Below are positions 19,041 to 28,899 of a stretch of 64,000 bases of DNA, piece by piece. The notes under the pieces are model-generated. The model saw only the letters and a program-made list of their open reading frames with translations, was not told the DNA's origin and did not search any database. The stretch is from Pelagibius litoralis. GTDB taxonomy: Bacteria > Pseudomonadota > Alphaproteobacteria > Kiloniellales > Kiloniellaceae. Where the stretch lies: positions 27,594 to 91,593 of the forward strand of contig NZ_JAAQPH010000024.1 of NCBI RefSeq assembly GCF_011683915.1. Reading direction: 5' to 3'. A program made the position numbers and the translations under genes. Numbering within the stretch: the stretch's first letter is position 1; every line of letters begins with the position of its first letter.

Positions 19041-20828
19041 TTGTCGCAAGTTCGACCCATAACGCAGCGGGTGACACGCTGGGGCCATTGGCCCAAGACG
19101 GCGGTGGCCGCGCTGGTGGTTGGCCTGGTTCCCGCGGCTTGCGGCGCGGAGCCGCCGGTTCAAAGAGCCGACCTTTCGGTTCAGTTGGTTTCCGCTGAAT
19201 TGCCGCAGCGCGCGAGCACGCCGACCATCGCCTCGCCTTACGGCGCCTATCTGGCGGGTTTGGTGGCAAAGCGTGACGGGGACCTGGAGTCAGCGGCCGA
19301 CTATATGATCCAGGCTCTGCGCTACGATCCCGACAATCCCGAGGTCTTGCTGCCGGCGCTGGAGTTGGCGGCGGCCACCGGCCGGCAGGACGAAGCGGCC
19401 GGCCTGGCCCAGCGGGTGATCGCCGTACAGCCCGAAAACCCCGTCGCCAATCTGGTTCTTACCGTCGAGGCGGCGCGCAGTGGCGATATGCAGCGTGCCG
19501 ATGAGATCCTGGCGATGCAGCCCGAACGCGGCATCAACCAGATTCTCGTCCCGATGCTGCGTGCCTGGGTTAAGACCGGAGAGGGCGATCCCGACGGCGG
19601 CCTGGAGCGTCTTTCGGTTCTGGAGGGGGAGCGCGGCTTCGCGGTGCTCCACGGGCTTCACGCCGCGCTGATCAACGAGGTGGGGGGCCGCAGCGAAACC
19701 GCGGCAACGGGGTACGAAACCCTGCTTTCCACCACCGGCAGACCGACCCTGCGCCTGACCTGGTTGGCCGGCAGTTTCTTTGAGCGCAACGGCCAGCAGG
19801 CGCGGGCGCTGGAAGTCTACCGCGATTTTGTTTCCAGCAATCCCGGCTCGGACATTCTGGCGCCGATGCTGGAGAATGCCGAAAAGGGCGTCACCAGCCC
19901 GGTGGAGGTGACCAAAGCGACCGACGGCATGGCCGAGGTGCTGTTTCATATCGCTAGTCTCTTGAGCCAGGAGTCGGCCACCGATGCGGCCCTGGTCCAC
20001 CTTTATCAGGCCATCGCGCTGCGCCCCGACTTCACTCTTGCGCGGGTGCTGCTGGGTGAGATCCTGCAGAATCAGGGTCGTGGCTTTGACGCCATTGCCG
20101 CCTATCGGTCGATCCCGGAAGACTCACTCTTCGGCTGGGTCGTGCGCCTGCGCGTTGCCGAAGAGCTGCAGGCCCTGGAAGAGGTCGATCTGGCCCTTAC
20201 CGAGTTAGACGACCTGGCCGCAGAGCGGCCCGGCAGCTACGAGCCGCTGTTTCGAAAAGGTAATCTGCTGCGCGCCGAGGAACGTTTTGAGGAGGCGGTG
20301 GTCGCCTATGACGACGCCGTCGACCGCCTGTCGGAGATCCTTCCGCGCCATTGGTCGCTGCTCTATTTCCGCGGCATCGCGTTGGAGCGTTCGGACCAGT
20401 GGGAGCGCGCGGAGGCAGATTTCCTGAACGCCCTCGGCCTTCAGCCGGAACAGCCCTACGTGATGAACTATCTGGCTTATTCCTGGGTTGAGAAGAAGAA
20501 GAACCTGGATGAGGCGGAAGCGATGCTGGTGCGCGCCGTGAAGCTGCGCCCGCGTGACGGCTACATCGTCGACAGCCTGGGCTGGGTCTACTACCGGCTC
20601 GGCCGTTACGAGGAGGCGGTGGTGCAGCTGGAAAAAGCTGTCGAGCTGCGTCCGCAGGATCCGGTGATCAACGACCACCTGGGCGATGCGCTCTGGCGTG
20701 TCGGCCGCAGGATCGAGGCGAGGTTTCAGTGGAACCGCTCGCTCAGTCTCGATCCCGAGGCGGATCAGATCCCCATCATCGAGAAGAAGATCAAAGACGG
20801 CATGGATGCCCTGCCGCAGGATATCTAG
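19041..20828 (+). CDS. Exported tetratricopeptide-repeat protein
   Basis: About 595 residues of helical repeats. The N-terminus is a signal-like stretch (KTAVAALVVGLVPAACG) with a Cys that could be lipidated, although VPAAC is a poor lipobox. TPR units are clearest from about 50-140 and 400-590 (for example RSDQWERAEADFLNALGLQPEQPYVMNYLAYSWVEK and DGYIVDSLGWVYYRLGRYEEAVVQLEKAVELRPQDP). It is probably a periplasmic or outer-membrane scaffold. An ATG at 19035 directly touches AGGAG and could not be read well; the TTG at 19041 has six-base spacing and is preferred. ispE follows 27 bases later, a linkage common in Alphaproteobacteria. Confidence 0.88.
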   Translation: MSQVRPITQRVTRWGHWPKTAVAALVVGLVPAACGAEPPVQRADLSVQLVSAELPQRASTPTIASPYGAYLAGLVAKRDGDLESAADYMIQALRYDPDNPEVLLPALELAAATGRQDEAAGLAQRVIAVQPENPVANLVLTVEAARSGDMQRADEILAMQPERGINQILVPMLRAWVKTGEGDPDGGLERLSVLEGERGFAVLHGLHAALINEVGGRSETAATGYETLLSTTGRPTLRLTWLAGSFFERNGQQARALEVYRDFVSSNPGSDILAPMLENAEKGVTSPVEVTKATDGMAEVLFHIASLLSQESATDAALVHLYQAIALRPDFTLARVLLGEILQNQGRGFDAIAAYRSIPEDSLFGWVVRLRVAEELQALEEVDLALTELDDLAAERPGSYEPLFRKGNLLRAEERFEEAVVAYDDAVDRLSEILPRHWSLLYFRGIALERSDQWERAEADFLNALGLQPEQPYVMNYLAYSWVEKKKNLDEAEAMLVRAVKLRPRDGYIVDSLGWVYYRLGRYEEAVVQLEKAVELRPQDPVINDHLGDALWRVGRRIEARFQWNRSLSLDPEADQIPIIEKKIKDGMDALPQDI

Positions 20829-20855
20829 CGCTAGCGGACCCAGAGCGACTTGAAG

Positions 20856-21734
20856 ATGCTTGATCTGAAGGGCACCGCTTTGGCGGATCAAACCGCCTGG
20901 GCCAAAATCAATCTCACGCTGCAGGTTACCGGCCGGCGGGACGATGGCTATCACGCCTTGTCCAGCCTGGTGGTCTTTGCCGAGCATGGCGATGTGCTGA
21001 GGTTTCAGGAAAGCGATGTCCTGAACCTCACCATCGATGGGCCTTTTGCCGCCGGGCTGTCGGCGGCGGCGGACAACCTGGTTCTGCGGGCCGCAGAAGG
21101 CTTCTCGGCCTTGGCGGGCCGGCCCCTGAACGTTGCCGTTACCCTGATAAAGAACCTGCCGGTCGCCGCCGGCATCGGGGGTGGCTCGGCCGATGCCGCC
21201 GCCGTGCTGCGGGGGCTTTGCAGCCTGACCGGATTATCGCCCGACGATCCCAGCCTGCTGGATCTTGCCCTGCAACTGGGCGCCGACGTGCCGGTCTGTC
21301 TTGCTGCCCGGACCGTCGTGATGTCCGGCATCGGGGAAGTGCTGCGGCCGGTCGTTGCCTTTCCGGCCCTGGCCCTGGTTCTCGTCAATCCGGGGGTGCC
21401 GCTGTCCACCGCTGCTGTCTTCAAGGCCCGGCAGCCTGCCTTCAGCCGCGCCGACGAACAGCTGCCGCCGCCGGATTTCGATACCCTGCTGGATTGGCTC
21501 GGCGAACGGCCGAACGATCTGGAGGAGGCGGCGCGGCGGCTTTCACCGGTGGTGCCGCGGGTTCTGGATAGCCTGGCCGCGACGCCCGGCTGCCGCCTGG
21601 CCCGCATGTCGGGCAGCGGCGCGACCTGCTTTGCGATCTATGAAAACCATGCCGATGCCGAGAGTGCCGCCCTTGCGCTTCGGGGTGCGGAGCCCGGCTG
21701 GTGGGTAACGGCGACCGGCCTGCGGGCCGGCTGA
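20856..21734 (+). CDS. ispE: 4-diphosphocytidyl-2-C-methyl-D-erythritol kinase
   Basis: The GHMP-family kinase of the non-mevalonate isoprenoid pathway. It phosphorylates CDP-methylerythritol at the 2-hydroxyl. WAKINLTLQVTGRRDDGYHAL is the substrate motif (Lys17 region), and LPVAAGIGGGSADAAA at 101-116 is the ATP loop. LGADVPVCL carries the catalytic Asp. The C-terminus has MSGSGATCFAIYE, the third GHMP motif. Size (292 residues) is normal. A TTG two codons earlier is possible. It probably shares a transcript with the TPR gene, and supplies precursors for hopanoids, whose exporter hpnN lies nearby. Confidence 0.95.
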   Translation: MLDLKGTALADQTAWAKINLTLQVTGRRDDGYHALSSLVVFAEHGDVLRFQESDVLNLTIDGPFAAGLSAAADNLVLRAAEGFSALAGRPLNVAVTLIKNLPVAAGIGGGSADAAAVLRGLCSLTGLSPDDPSLLDLALQLGADVPVCLAARTVVMSGIGEVLRPVVAFPALALVLVNPGVPLSTAAVFKARQPAFSRADEQLPPPDFDTLLDWLGERPNDLEEAARRLSPVVPRVLDSLAATPGCRLARMSGSGATCFAIYENHADAESAALALRGAEPGWWVTATGLRAG

Positions 21735-21738
21735 GGTA

Positions 21739-22878
21739 TCAACCGCCGTTGTAGAGCGCGGCGACGGAGCGCAGTTCCTGGAGCAGTGCCGGACTGGCCT
21801 CGCCGGTAACGGCCAGGCCCGCCATCTCCTGATAGCTGCGGATCGCGTCCCGGGTGGCGGGTGTCAACTGGCCGTTGCTTGTTCCGGGGGCGAGATCAAG
21901 CTGGCGCAGGATGTCCTGGATCTCCCAGAGCTCGGCAATCGTCACGGCATCGCTGGCAGGGGCGCTTGCTTGGGCAGGGGCCGGCGTCGATCCGCTGTCG
22001 CCGGCGCCCGGAGCCTCTGTCGGGCCAACGGCTGCCTGCCCGGCGGCCGGATTGCCGGGGGCCGGGTCCTGCAAGGCCGCGATTTCGCCGCTGCCCTGCT
22101 GCGGCTCCACGACCGGCTGATTGCTGAACCACCAGGTCAGACCGGCCACCGCTGCAAAGCCAAGCAGTGCATAGGTGGCGGGGCGGCGCGACGGCGTTTT
22201 TTCGATCAGCGGTCCAGCCTGCTGCGGCGCAATGGCGGGCTTTGTGATACCGGCGGGTTTCGCTGGCGTTTTCTCGCCGTCCGGATTTGCTTTGCCCGAA
22301 TTCGCTTTGGCGGTTGCCGCACCGTCGGGCTTTTTGCCGTCCTGCGGCGGCTTGGTTCCGGATTTCGCCGTGGCCGCTTTGTTGCTTGGCGGTTTGCCGG
22401 TCTTTGTTTCGGGCGCTTTGGGGGGCCTGGGCGCCTGGGGGGCAGTGGTGGACTTGGTTTCTTCCGGCGCCGCGTCCGTGAAGGTCAGGCCATTGGCTTT
22501 GGCCGACGTTGCCTGCGGTCCGCTGGCTTTGAGCGTGCCCGCCGAAGGGCCGGAAAACCGCAAGCCTGAGCTGACCGGCTTTGGCGGCGGTGGCGGTACG
22601 ATCGGCCGGTTGCTTCCGAAGGTAATGGTGGCAGGGTCCGGCGCCAGAGAGTTCTTGGGTTTCTCCATCGCGTCAGCGGCCTTCTTCGGCCCTGTCCCTT
22701 GGGTCCCCTTCTCCTGGCCGTGCCGTTTGGCGGTGGTCTTGGCCCCGGGCGAGCGCGATTTCCTCGGCGGCCGCTTTCCTGCGGCCGCTTTACGCGGATT
22801 CTGGCTCGCCTTTTCGGTTTGCTCGCTCATTCTCTCACGCGGCAAGTTGATGATCTGCGTGCTTGTCGTCTCACGCAT
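21739..22878 (-). CDS. Membrane-anchored peptidoglycan-binding protein
   Basis: About 379 residues. A long cytoplasmic, Lys/Pro/Ala-rich disordered region (residues 1-220) precedes one transmembrane helix (YALLGFAAVAGLTWWF). A Pro/Ala-rich linker and a C-terminal PG_binding_1 domain (IQDILRQLDLAPGTSNGQLTPATRDAIRSYQEMAGLAVTGEA) follow. This places the binding domain in the periplasm and the tail in the cytoplasm. The ATG at 22878 follows GGGGGA; a TTG at 22917 and an ATG at 22830 are alternatives. The role may be envelope organisation; no enzyme domain is present. Confidence 0.8.
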   Translation of the reverse strand: MRETTSTQIINLPRERMSEQTEKASQNPRKAAAGKRPPRKSRSPGAKTTAKRHGQEKGTQGTGPKKAADAMEKPKNSLAPDPATITFGSNRPIVPPPPPKPVSSGLRFSGPSAGTLKASGPQATSAKANGLTFTDAAPEETKSTTAPQAPRPPKAPETKTGKPPSNKAATAKSGTKPPQDGKKPDGAATAKANSGKANPDGEKTPAKPAGITKPAIAPQQAGPLIEKTPSRRPATYALLGFAAVAGLTWWFSNQPVVEPQQGSGEIAALQDPAPGNPAAGQAAVGPTEAPGAGDSGSTPAPAQASAPASDAVTIAELWEIQDILRQLDLAPGTSNGQLTPATRDAIRSYQEMAGLAVTGEASPALLQELRSVAALYNGG

Positions 22879-23058
22879 TTTCCCCCGGTCTTTCCGCCGC
22901 CAGGCAGGAAAGCCCAAGTTCCTATAGGACGTTATGGGCCAGCCGTAGTTAACGGAGCCCTAATTCGAAGTCCTTAAAAAACCTCAATCTTTGGCGCTCC
23001 CGGCGTTGTCAAAGGCGGCGGCGGCGGACTATAAGCGGAGATACCGAATTGGGGCGCC

Positions 23059-25713
23059 ATGTCTTCGAAAATGCCCGACTCCTCTCATGATTGGGTTTCT
23101 GCCTGGGTTCGCCGGGTCTGCCGGCGGGCCGGGCTGGTGGTCAGCCTGTCGCTGCTGGCAGCCGCCGGCTTGCTGTGGTTCGCCGTCACCACCCTCAGTA
23201 TCAACACCTCGACCACCGATATGCTGTCGGAAGATCTGCCCTTTCGGCAGAATAACGTTGCGGTTGATTTGGCCTTTCCCCAGCGCGACGACACCCTGAT
23301 CCTGGTCATCGAAGGTCCCGACAGTCTGGCCGCGGAGCAGGCGGCGGCGCGACTGGCCGCTACCCTGAGGGAGCAACCCGAACGCTTCGAGAGCGTCTTC
23401 GATCTCGAGGGCGCGGCCTTTTTTCGCCGCAACGGGCTTCTTTTTCTCTCCCAGATTGATTTGGATACCCAGGCGGACCGGCTTGCCGAGGCCGAACCCC
23501 TGCTGGCGGCGCTGCTGGAGGACCCCTCGCTGCGCGGCCTGCAGGGCCTGCTGACCAACGCCTTCACCGAGGCAGAGGGCGGCGGCGAGAACCTTGGGTT
23601 CCTGCTGGACAGCCTGGCGGCGGTGGCCGAGGCCTTGCCGACGCAGCCCCATGCCAGGCTTTCCTGGCCCGCCCTGCTGCAGGAACAGGCTGAGACTGAT
23701 TCGCAGAAACGCCGTTTTCTCATCGTCAAACCGCGGACCGATTTTGCCAGCCTGACCCCGGTGGCGGCGGCCGTGGTGGCCATCGAGGCGGCGATCGAGG
23801 TCTCGGGTTTCGACGCGGCGGCCGGCTATCGCATCCGGCTGACCGGCGAGGCCCTGATGCTCCAGGACGAGCTTTATTCGGTGCGCAGCGGCATCGGCTT
23901 CGTCGGCCTGCTGTCGGCGGTGCTGGTGGCCTGCGTGCTGTTTATCGGCCTGCGCTCCTGGCGGCTGGTGCTGCCGATTCTGGTAACCCTGGTCGTCGGT
24001 CTCTGCTGGACGGCGGGTTTCGCGGCGCTGGCGGTCGGGCAGTTGAACCTCATATCGGTGGCCTTTGCGGTGCTGTTCATCGGCCTCAGCGTCGATTTCG
24101 GCATTCACTTCGCGCTGCGCTTCCGCGAGGTCCTGGGGGCCGGCGGTTCCTCGGGCGAACCCCTCCATGCCGAACCTGGGGAGAGCGGCACCCAGGCCGC
24201 GCTGTCGTTGACGGCGGCGCTGATCGGCCGGCCGCTGCTGCTGTGCGGCCTGTCCTCCGCCATCGCCTTTTTTGCCTTTCTGCCGACCGCCTACCGCGGC
24301 TTGTCTGAACTGGGGCTGATCGCCGGCGGCGGCATGTTCATCGCGCTCTTTGCCAACCTCACTCTGTTGCCGGCCCTGCTCAGCCTGCTGCCGCTGCAGG
24401 CCGCACCGCTGCAGCCCGGGCCGATTGCGGCCGTTGGCGCCTGGGTCCACCGCCAGGCCGGGCAGCGTGCCCGCTGGTTGCTGGGCCTCGGCGGGCTGCT
24501 GGCGCTTGCCTCCCTGCTGGCCCTGCCGCAGGCGGTCTTCGACGACGACCCCCTGAACCTGCGCGACCCGAACTCACCCTCCGTCGCCACCTTGCTGGAC
24601 CTGCTGTCGGACGAGCGGGTGCAGCCCTATGAGGCGGAGGTTCTGGCCGCCGACCTGCCCCAGGCGGTGGCGCTGGCCGCGCGGCTGGAGGCCCTGCCCG
24701 AAGTTGCCGCGGCAGTTACCCTCGCAGACTTCGTGCCGGCGGATCAGCAGGACAAGTTGGCGGTGATCGACGAAATGGTGCTGTTTCTCTCGCCGCTTTT
24801 CCTGCCGGGCGAGCCGCTGGCGCCTCCGGGCCCCGATGAGCGCCGTAAGGCCCTGACGGCTCTGCAGCAGACCCTGGCCACGGCCCCGCCGCCGCTTGGC
24901 GATGCCGCCGGGCGCCTGCTGACGGCACTCCGGGCCCTGGACGGCGGTGATAACGCGGTGCTGGCGAAGCTGGAACGGGCCTGGCTTGCCGGCCTGGGTC
25001 CGCAGATCGACCGCTTGGGCGAGGCGCTGGAGGCTGATGCGGTCGGTCTTGAGGACCTGCCGCCGGACCTGATCGCCCGTTACAGGGCGGCGGACGGGCG
25101 GGCGCTGATCGAAGTCCAGCCGCGCGACGACCTGCGCGATGCGGCGGCGCGGGCGCGCTTTGTCGATGCGGTGCAGGCGGTGGTGCCGACCGTCTCCGGG
25201 CCGCCGGTGACCATCGTCGCGGCCGGCCGCGCGGTGATCGAGGCTTTCGTTCAGGCCAGCCTGATCGCCCTGGTCGCCATTGCGGTGCTGCTCTGGCTGG
25301 TGTTGCGCTCCCTGCGCGACTGCCTGCTGGTGCTGATCCCGCTCGTACTGGCGGCGGCGATGACCGTGGCGGCGGGCGTGCTGCTCGACCTGCCGTTCAA
25401 CTTCGCCAACGTCATCGTGCTGCCGCTGCTGCTGGGCCTGGGCGTCGACAGCGGTATCCATTCGGTGATGCGGGCGCGCGAGCTGCGCCAAGCCGGACCG
25501 GATGGCGCGGCGGGGGCGAATTCGACGCCGCGGGCGATCCTGCTGAGCGCACTGACCACCCTGGCCTCCTTTGGGGCGCTGGGGCTCTCCAGCCATCCCG
25601 GCACCGCCAGCATGGGCATGCTGCTGACCCTGGCCATCGTGGTCACGCTGTTCTGCATCCTGCTGCTGCTGCCGGCCCTGCTGGCGGTCACGGAAAGGCG
25701 GGGAGAGGGATAA
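23059..25713 (+). CDS. hpnN: Hopanoid-associated RND/MMPL transporter
   Basis: An 884-residue inner-membrane RND permease of the MMPL type that moves hopanoids to the outer membrane. There are two repeats. Each has one N-terminal helix (about 20-45 and 470-490), a periplasmic domain of about 200 residues, and five helices. SVDFGIHFALRFRE and GVDSGIHSVMRARE are the matching helix-4 motifs, with Asp as the likely proton carrier. The start STTDMLSEDLPFRQN is characteristic of HpnN. No other hopanoid genes are in the window, so it is separated from the hpn cluster here. Confidence 0.92.
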   Translation: MSSKMPDSSHDWVSAWVRRVCRRAGLVVSLSLLAAAGLLWFAVTTLSINTSTTDMLSEDLPFRQNNVAVDLAFPQRDDTLILVIEGPDSLAAEQAAARLAATLREQPERFESVFDLEGAAFFRRNGLLFLSQIDLDTQADRLAEAEPLLAALLEDPSLRGLQGLLTNAFTEAEGGGENLGFLLDSLAAVAEALPTQPHARLSWPALLQEQAETDSQKRRFLIVKPRTDFASLTPVAAAVVAIEAAIEVSGFDAAAGYRIRLTGEALMLQDELYSVRSGIGFVGLLSAVLVACVLFIGLRSWRLVLPILVTLVVGLCWTAGFAALAVGQLNLISVAFAVLFIGLSVDFGIHFALRFREVLGAGGSSGEPLHAEPGESGTQAALSLTAALIGRPLLLCGLSSAIAFFAFLPTAYRGLSELGLIAGGGMFIALFANLTLLPALLSLLPLQAAPLQPGPIAAVGAWVHRQAGQRARWLLGLGGLLALASLLALPQAVFDDDPLNLRDPNSPSVATLLDLLSDERVQPYEAEVLAADLPQAVALAARLEALPEVAAAVTLADFVPADQQDKLAVIDEMVLFLSPLFLPGEPLAPPGPDERRKALTALQQTLATAPPPLGDAAGRLLTALRALDGGDNAVLAKLERAWLAGLGPQIDRLGEALEADAVGLEDLPPDLIARYRAADGRALIEVQPRDDLRDAAARARFVDAVQAVVPTVSGPPVTIVAAGRAVIEAFVQASLIALVAIAVLLWLVLRSLRDCLLVLIPLVLAAAMTVAAGVLLDLPFNFANVIVLPLLLGLGVDSGIHSVMRARELRQAGPDGAAGANSTPRAILLSALTTLASFGALGLSSHPGTASMGMLLTLAIVVTLFCILLLLPALLAVTERRGEG

Positions 25714-25751
25714 AACCAAGAGCATTGCGGCGCGGCAGTCCGGGCGTTAAA

Positions 25752-25781
25752 TTGCGCCCGCCCGGCCTCCGGTCCTAGGAT
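25752..25781 (+). promoter_or_regulatory. Probable tRNA-Gln promoter
   Basis: TTGCGC (25752-25757) and TAGGAT (25776-25781) are 18 bases apart. The start would fall about 15 bases before the mature tRNA. Confidence 0.5.
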
Positions 25782-25803
25782 AGTGGGGGTCACGCGGCAT
25801 TGT

Positions 25804-25878
25804 TGGGGCGTAGCCAAGTGGTAAGGCACCGGTTTTTGGTATCGGCATTCGCAGGTTCGATCCCTGCCGCCCCAGCCA
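25804..25878 (+). tRNA. tRNA-Gln (anticodon TTG)
   Basis: A full cloverleaf can be folded. The acceptor stem TGGGGCG pairs with CGCCCCA. The anticodon stem CCGGT pairs with ATCGG (one G-U) and presents TTG at 25836-25838. GCAGGTTCGATCCCTGC forms the T arm. The discriminator is G and CCA is encoded. The U-G start matches bacterial tRNA-Gln. Confidence 0.97.
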
Positions 25879-25896
25879 ACCTTTCTTCCTGAAGAC

Positions 25897-27690
25897 CTAT
25901 ATCACCCCGAAGGCGAAGATCGCCGCCATTCCGGCCGCGCCGGCGCCGAGCCGCAGCCAGAGCGCGTCGCCGGCGCCGATCAGCGCGCGGCTGATCAGCC
26001 AGAGGCCGAGGCCGATCTTCACCAGGGCCAACAGCGCGAGCGGCAGGTTTACATTGGGGGCGATGAGCGCCGGGTTGGCGACGAAGGCCAGCGGCACGAG
26101 ATAGAGCCCGAGGCCGAGGCGCATGGCCTTGCCGGCCACCGGCACCCAGGGCGTGTTCGCCATGCCGGCGGCGATGAAGACGGTGCCGCAGACCGGCGGG
26201 GTGATGGTCGACAGCAGGGCATACCAGAAGACGAAGAGATGGGCCTGCAGCGCCGGCAGGCCGAGTTCCTGCAGCGCCGGGCCGGCGACCGAAACGCAGA
26301 TTACATAGGCCGCCGTGGTCGGCACCTCCATGCCCAGGATGAGACAGGCCAGCGCGGTCAGCAGCAGGGCGCCCCAGAGGTGGCCGCCGGAAAGGCCGAT
26401 GATGACCGAGGTCACCTTCACGCCGAGGCCGGTCATGTGCAGGACACCGATGACGATGCCGGCGCAGATGATGATGGCGGCGATGGTGGCGATCTGCCGC
26501 GCGGCGTTGTTGCAGGCCCCTTCGAAGCGCCTGAGGAAGGCGAGGATGGAGAAGGTTCCGTTGCGGTCGGTGATCAGCAGGCTGGCGGCGGCGAAGATGG
26601 CCAGGCCGGCGGCGAACTGCGGCGTGTAGCCGGTGAGGAACAGCACGGCGAGCAGCAGGCCGAAGGGGATGAGGAAGAAGGGCACGGTGGTCAGCAGGGT
26701 CCTGCGGTCCGGCAGGTCTTCGCGCGCCATGCCCTTCAGGCCGTAGCCCTTGGCGAAGCGGTCGACGCCGGTCCAACTGGCCCAGAAGAACAGCAGGGCG
26801 GGCAGGATCGCCGCCGCCATGATCGCCGTGTAGGGCAGGCGCAGCAGCTCCACCATGATGAAGGCCCCGGCGCCCATCAGCGGCGGCATGATCTGCCCGC
26901 CGCTGGAGGCGACGGCTTCCACCGCGGCGGCGAAGGAAGGCGGATAGCCCAGGCGCTTCATGGTCGGCAGGGTGATGGCGCCGGTCGAGGCGACGTTGGC
27001 CGAGGCGGAGCCGGAGATCGAGCCGAAGAAGGCGGAGGAAAGGATCGAGACCTTGGCTGCGCCCGCCCTGAACCTGCCGGCCAGCCGGGTCGCCAGCGCC
27101 ATGAAACCGGCGCCGCCTTCGCCCGCGCCGACAAAGGCGCCGAGAATGACGAAGACCGCCACAACGTTCACCGAGACGCCGGTCAGCGAGCCCCAGATTC
27201 CGCCCTCGGCGATCACCAGGGTGCCGAGGAAGGAATTCACCGGAATGCCGGGATGGCCGAACTCGCCGGGCAGATACTGGCCGAAGAGACCGTAGGCCAG
27301 GGCGGTGACGGCGACCAGCGGCAGGGCCAGCTTGATCGCCCGGCGCGCCATTTCCAGCACCACCAATATGAGCACGATGGCGAGGGTGTACTGCAGCGGT
27401 CCGCGCAGGCTGCCGTACTGCTCGTCCAGGCTTTCCAGATTGACGATGATGTAGCTGCAGGCCAGCAGCCCGGCGAGGCAGAGGAGCCGCCCGGACCAGC
27501 GGCTGAAAGGACCGCCGCTTTCCGCCGCCAGGAAGACCCAGGGCAGGGCCAGCATGAGGTGCAGGGGGCGGCTGACCAGATTGGGGATCAGCCCGGCGAA
27601 GATCAGCCAGAGATGAAAGCCGACGGAGACGAGGGCGAGGAGGGAGAAGAAACCGCGCCGAATACCCGTGGCTTCGACACTATCCGCCAC
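25897..27690 (-). CDS. TRAP transporter fused permease (4TM/12TM, TAXI type)
   Basis: Inner-membrane permease in which the small and large TRAP subunits are fused. About 17 hydrophobic helices span nearly 600 residues. The DctM-like half carries SSAFFGSISGSASANVASTGAITLPTMKRLGYPP and EAVASSGGQIMPPLMGAGAFIMVE, the signature of TAXI-linked permeases. It works with the receptor encoded just upstream (27807-28766) and the sodium or proton gradient. GTG at 27690 follows AAGGGAG at good spacing; a GTG at 27756 has a poorly placed site. The substrate is often a dicarboxylate or glutamate in this family, unproven here. Confidence 0.92.
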   Translation of the reverse strand: MADSVEATGIRRGFFSLLALVSVGFHLWLIFAGLIPNLVSRPLHLMLALPWVFLAAESGGPFSRWSGRLLCLAGLLACSYIIVNLESLDEQYGSLRGPLQYTLAIVLILVVLEMARRAIKLALPLVAVTALAYGLFGQYLPGEFGHPGIPVNSFLGTLVIAEGGIWGSLTGVSVNVVAVFVILGAFVGAGEGGAGFMALATRLAGRFRAGAAKVSILSSAFFGSISGSASANVASTGAITLPTMKRLGYPPSFAAAVEAVASSGGQIMPPLMGAGAFIMVELLRLPYTAIMAAAILPALLFFWASWTGVDRFAKGYGLKGMAREDLPDRRTLLTTVPFFLIPFGLLLAVLFLTGYTPQFAAGLAIFAAASLLITDRNGTFSILAFLRRFEGACNNAARQIATIAAIIICAGIVIGVLHMTGLGVKVTSVIIGLSGGHLWGALLLTALACLILGMEVPTTAAYVICVSVAGPALQELGLPALQAHLFVFWYALLSTITPPVCGTVFIAAGMANTPWVPVAGKAMRLGLGLYLVPLAFVANPALIAPNVNLPLALLALVKIGLGLWLISRALIGAGDALWLRLGAGAAGMAAIFAFGVI

Positions 27691-27806
27691 GGTGATCTGC
27701 TCCCTTCCTCGCACGCTCCCCTCTTGGGCGTTCTGCGCGCCCAATCTGAAGTTCACGGCTTCCCGTCTACATCAAGTTGCCGGGTGACGGCAAGCCGTTG
27801 GAGAAG

Positions 27807-28766
27807 TCACTGGGCGGACACTTTGCCGGTAAGGCCGGCCTCCTGATAATACCGAATCGCGCCGGGGTGCAGTTCGGCCCCCAGGGTGGCCAGCATGTCG
27901 GCGTTGACCCCGTTCCACCAGGGGTTGGCGGCGCCCATCTGGGTCTTGCCTTCCCAGAAGGTCTTGGTCAGCCGATAGGCGGTGTCCTCGTCCATCGCCG
28001 CCGTGGTGTAGGCGGCGACCGGCAGCGACGTGGTGGTGACGTCGTAATCGATGCCGGGATAGGTGCCGGCGGGGATCACCAGTTTGGTGCGCTTGGTGGC
28101 GGCAAGCTGTTCTTCCGACATCGACAGCAGGCGGATCTCGGTACCGGCGGCGGCCTCCATCACGTTGGGCGCGGGGTAGGAGCCGGCGGTGGCGAAGCCG
28201 TCGACCTGGCCGTTCTTCAGGGCCGGCACGGCGGAGCCCAGCTCCACGTTCACCAGCTTCACCTGGTCCGTCAGGCCGAAGAGTTCGAAGTTCTTGGCCG
28301 CCTCGCGGGCGCCGAAGCTGCCCTTGCCGATGATGAAGTCCTTGCCCGCCAGCCCGGCGAAGTCATCGACCCCGGCATCGGCGCGCACCACGTAGTGCAT
28401 GGTGAGGGAGGGGATGGGAAACAGGCTGCGGATCTTTTCAAAGGCCGCGTCCTTGGGTTCGAACATCTTCTTGCCGGCCAGGGCCAGCTTCACCAGGCTG
28501 GGCGGCGTGGTGAAGACATAGTTGCCGCTGCGGTTGGCGGCCTCCTTCACGTTCTGGACCGAGCCCTGGCTTTCCTCCACCGTCACGATGATCTCGCCGC
28601 CGCTGCCGGCCTTCATGGCTTCGGCGATCTGCACCGCCATCTGGTAGTAGGACGAGGTGGATTTCGCGGATTTGTAGGTGACGCGGGTTTCCGCCGCGGC
28701 GCTCTGGCCGAAGGCGGAAAGAACGGTTGCGGCCGCCAGCGCGGCGGCCAGGGTTTTGCGGTTCAT
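27807..28766 (-). CDS. TAXI-family TRAP transporter solute receptor
   Basis: A 319-residue periplasmic receptor. The signal peptide is MNRKTLAAALAAATVLSAFGQSAAAE. The mature part begins TRVTYKSAKSTSSYYQMAVQIAEAM, a variant of the TAXI-family start, and continues with GSVQNVKEAANRSGNYVFT. GGGGAG is eight bases before the ATG at 28766; the longer upstream reading is not needed. It delivers the solute to the fused permease downstream (gap 116 bp). Confidence 0.9.
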   Translation of the reverse strand: MNRKTLAAALAAATVLSAFGQSAAAETRVTYKSAKSTSSYYQMAVQIAEAMKAGSGGEIIVTVEESQGSVQNVKEAANRSGNYVFTTPPSLVKLALAGKKMFEPKDAAFEKIRSLFPIPSLTMHYVVRADAGVDDFAGLAGKDFIIGKGSFGAREAAKNFELFGLTDQVKLVNVELGSAVPALKNGQVDGFATAGSYPAPNVMEAAAGTEIRLLSMSEEQLAATKRTKLVIPAGTYPGIDYDVTTTSLPVAAYTTAAMDEDTAYRLTKTFWEGKTQMGAANPWWNGVNADMLATLGAELHPGAIRYYQEAGLTGKVSAQ

Positions 28767-28899
28767 CCGGGCTGCTCCCCATGTGTGTTTTCGCCCGCCG
28801 TCGCGGCGGTCATTTCTTGGCCAAGAGCCTGCCGCAAAGGACCGGATCGGGCAAGACCCGGCAAGTCGGGCGCGGCCCCACATCTCAGATCCCCGGCAT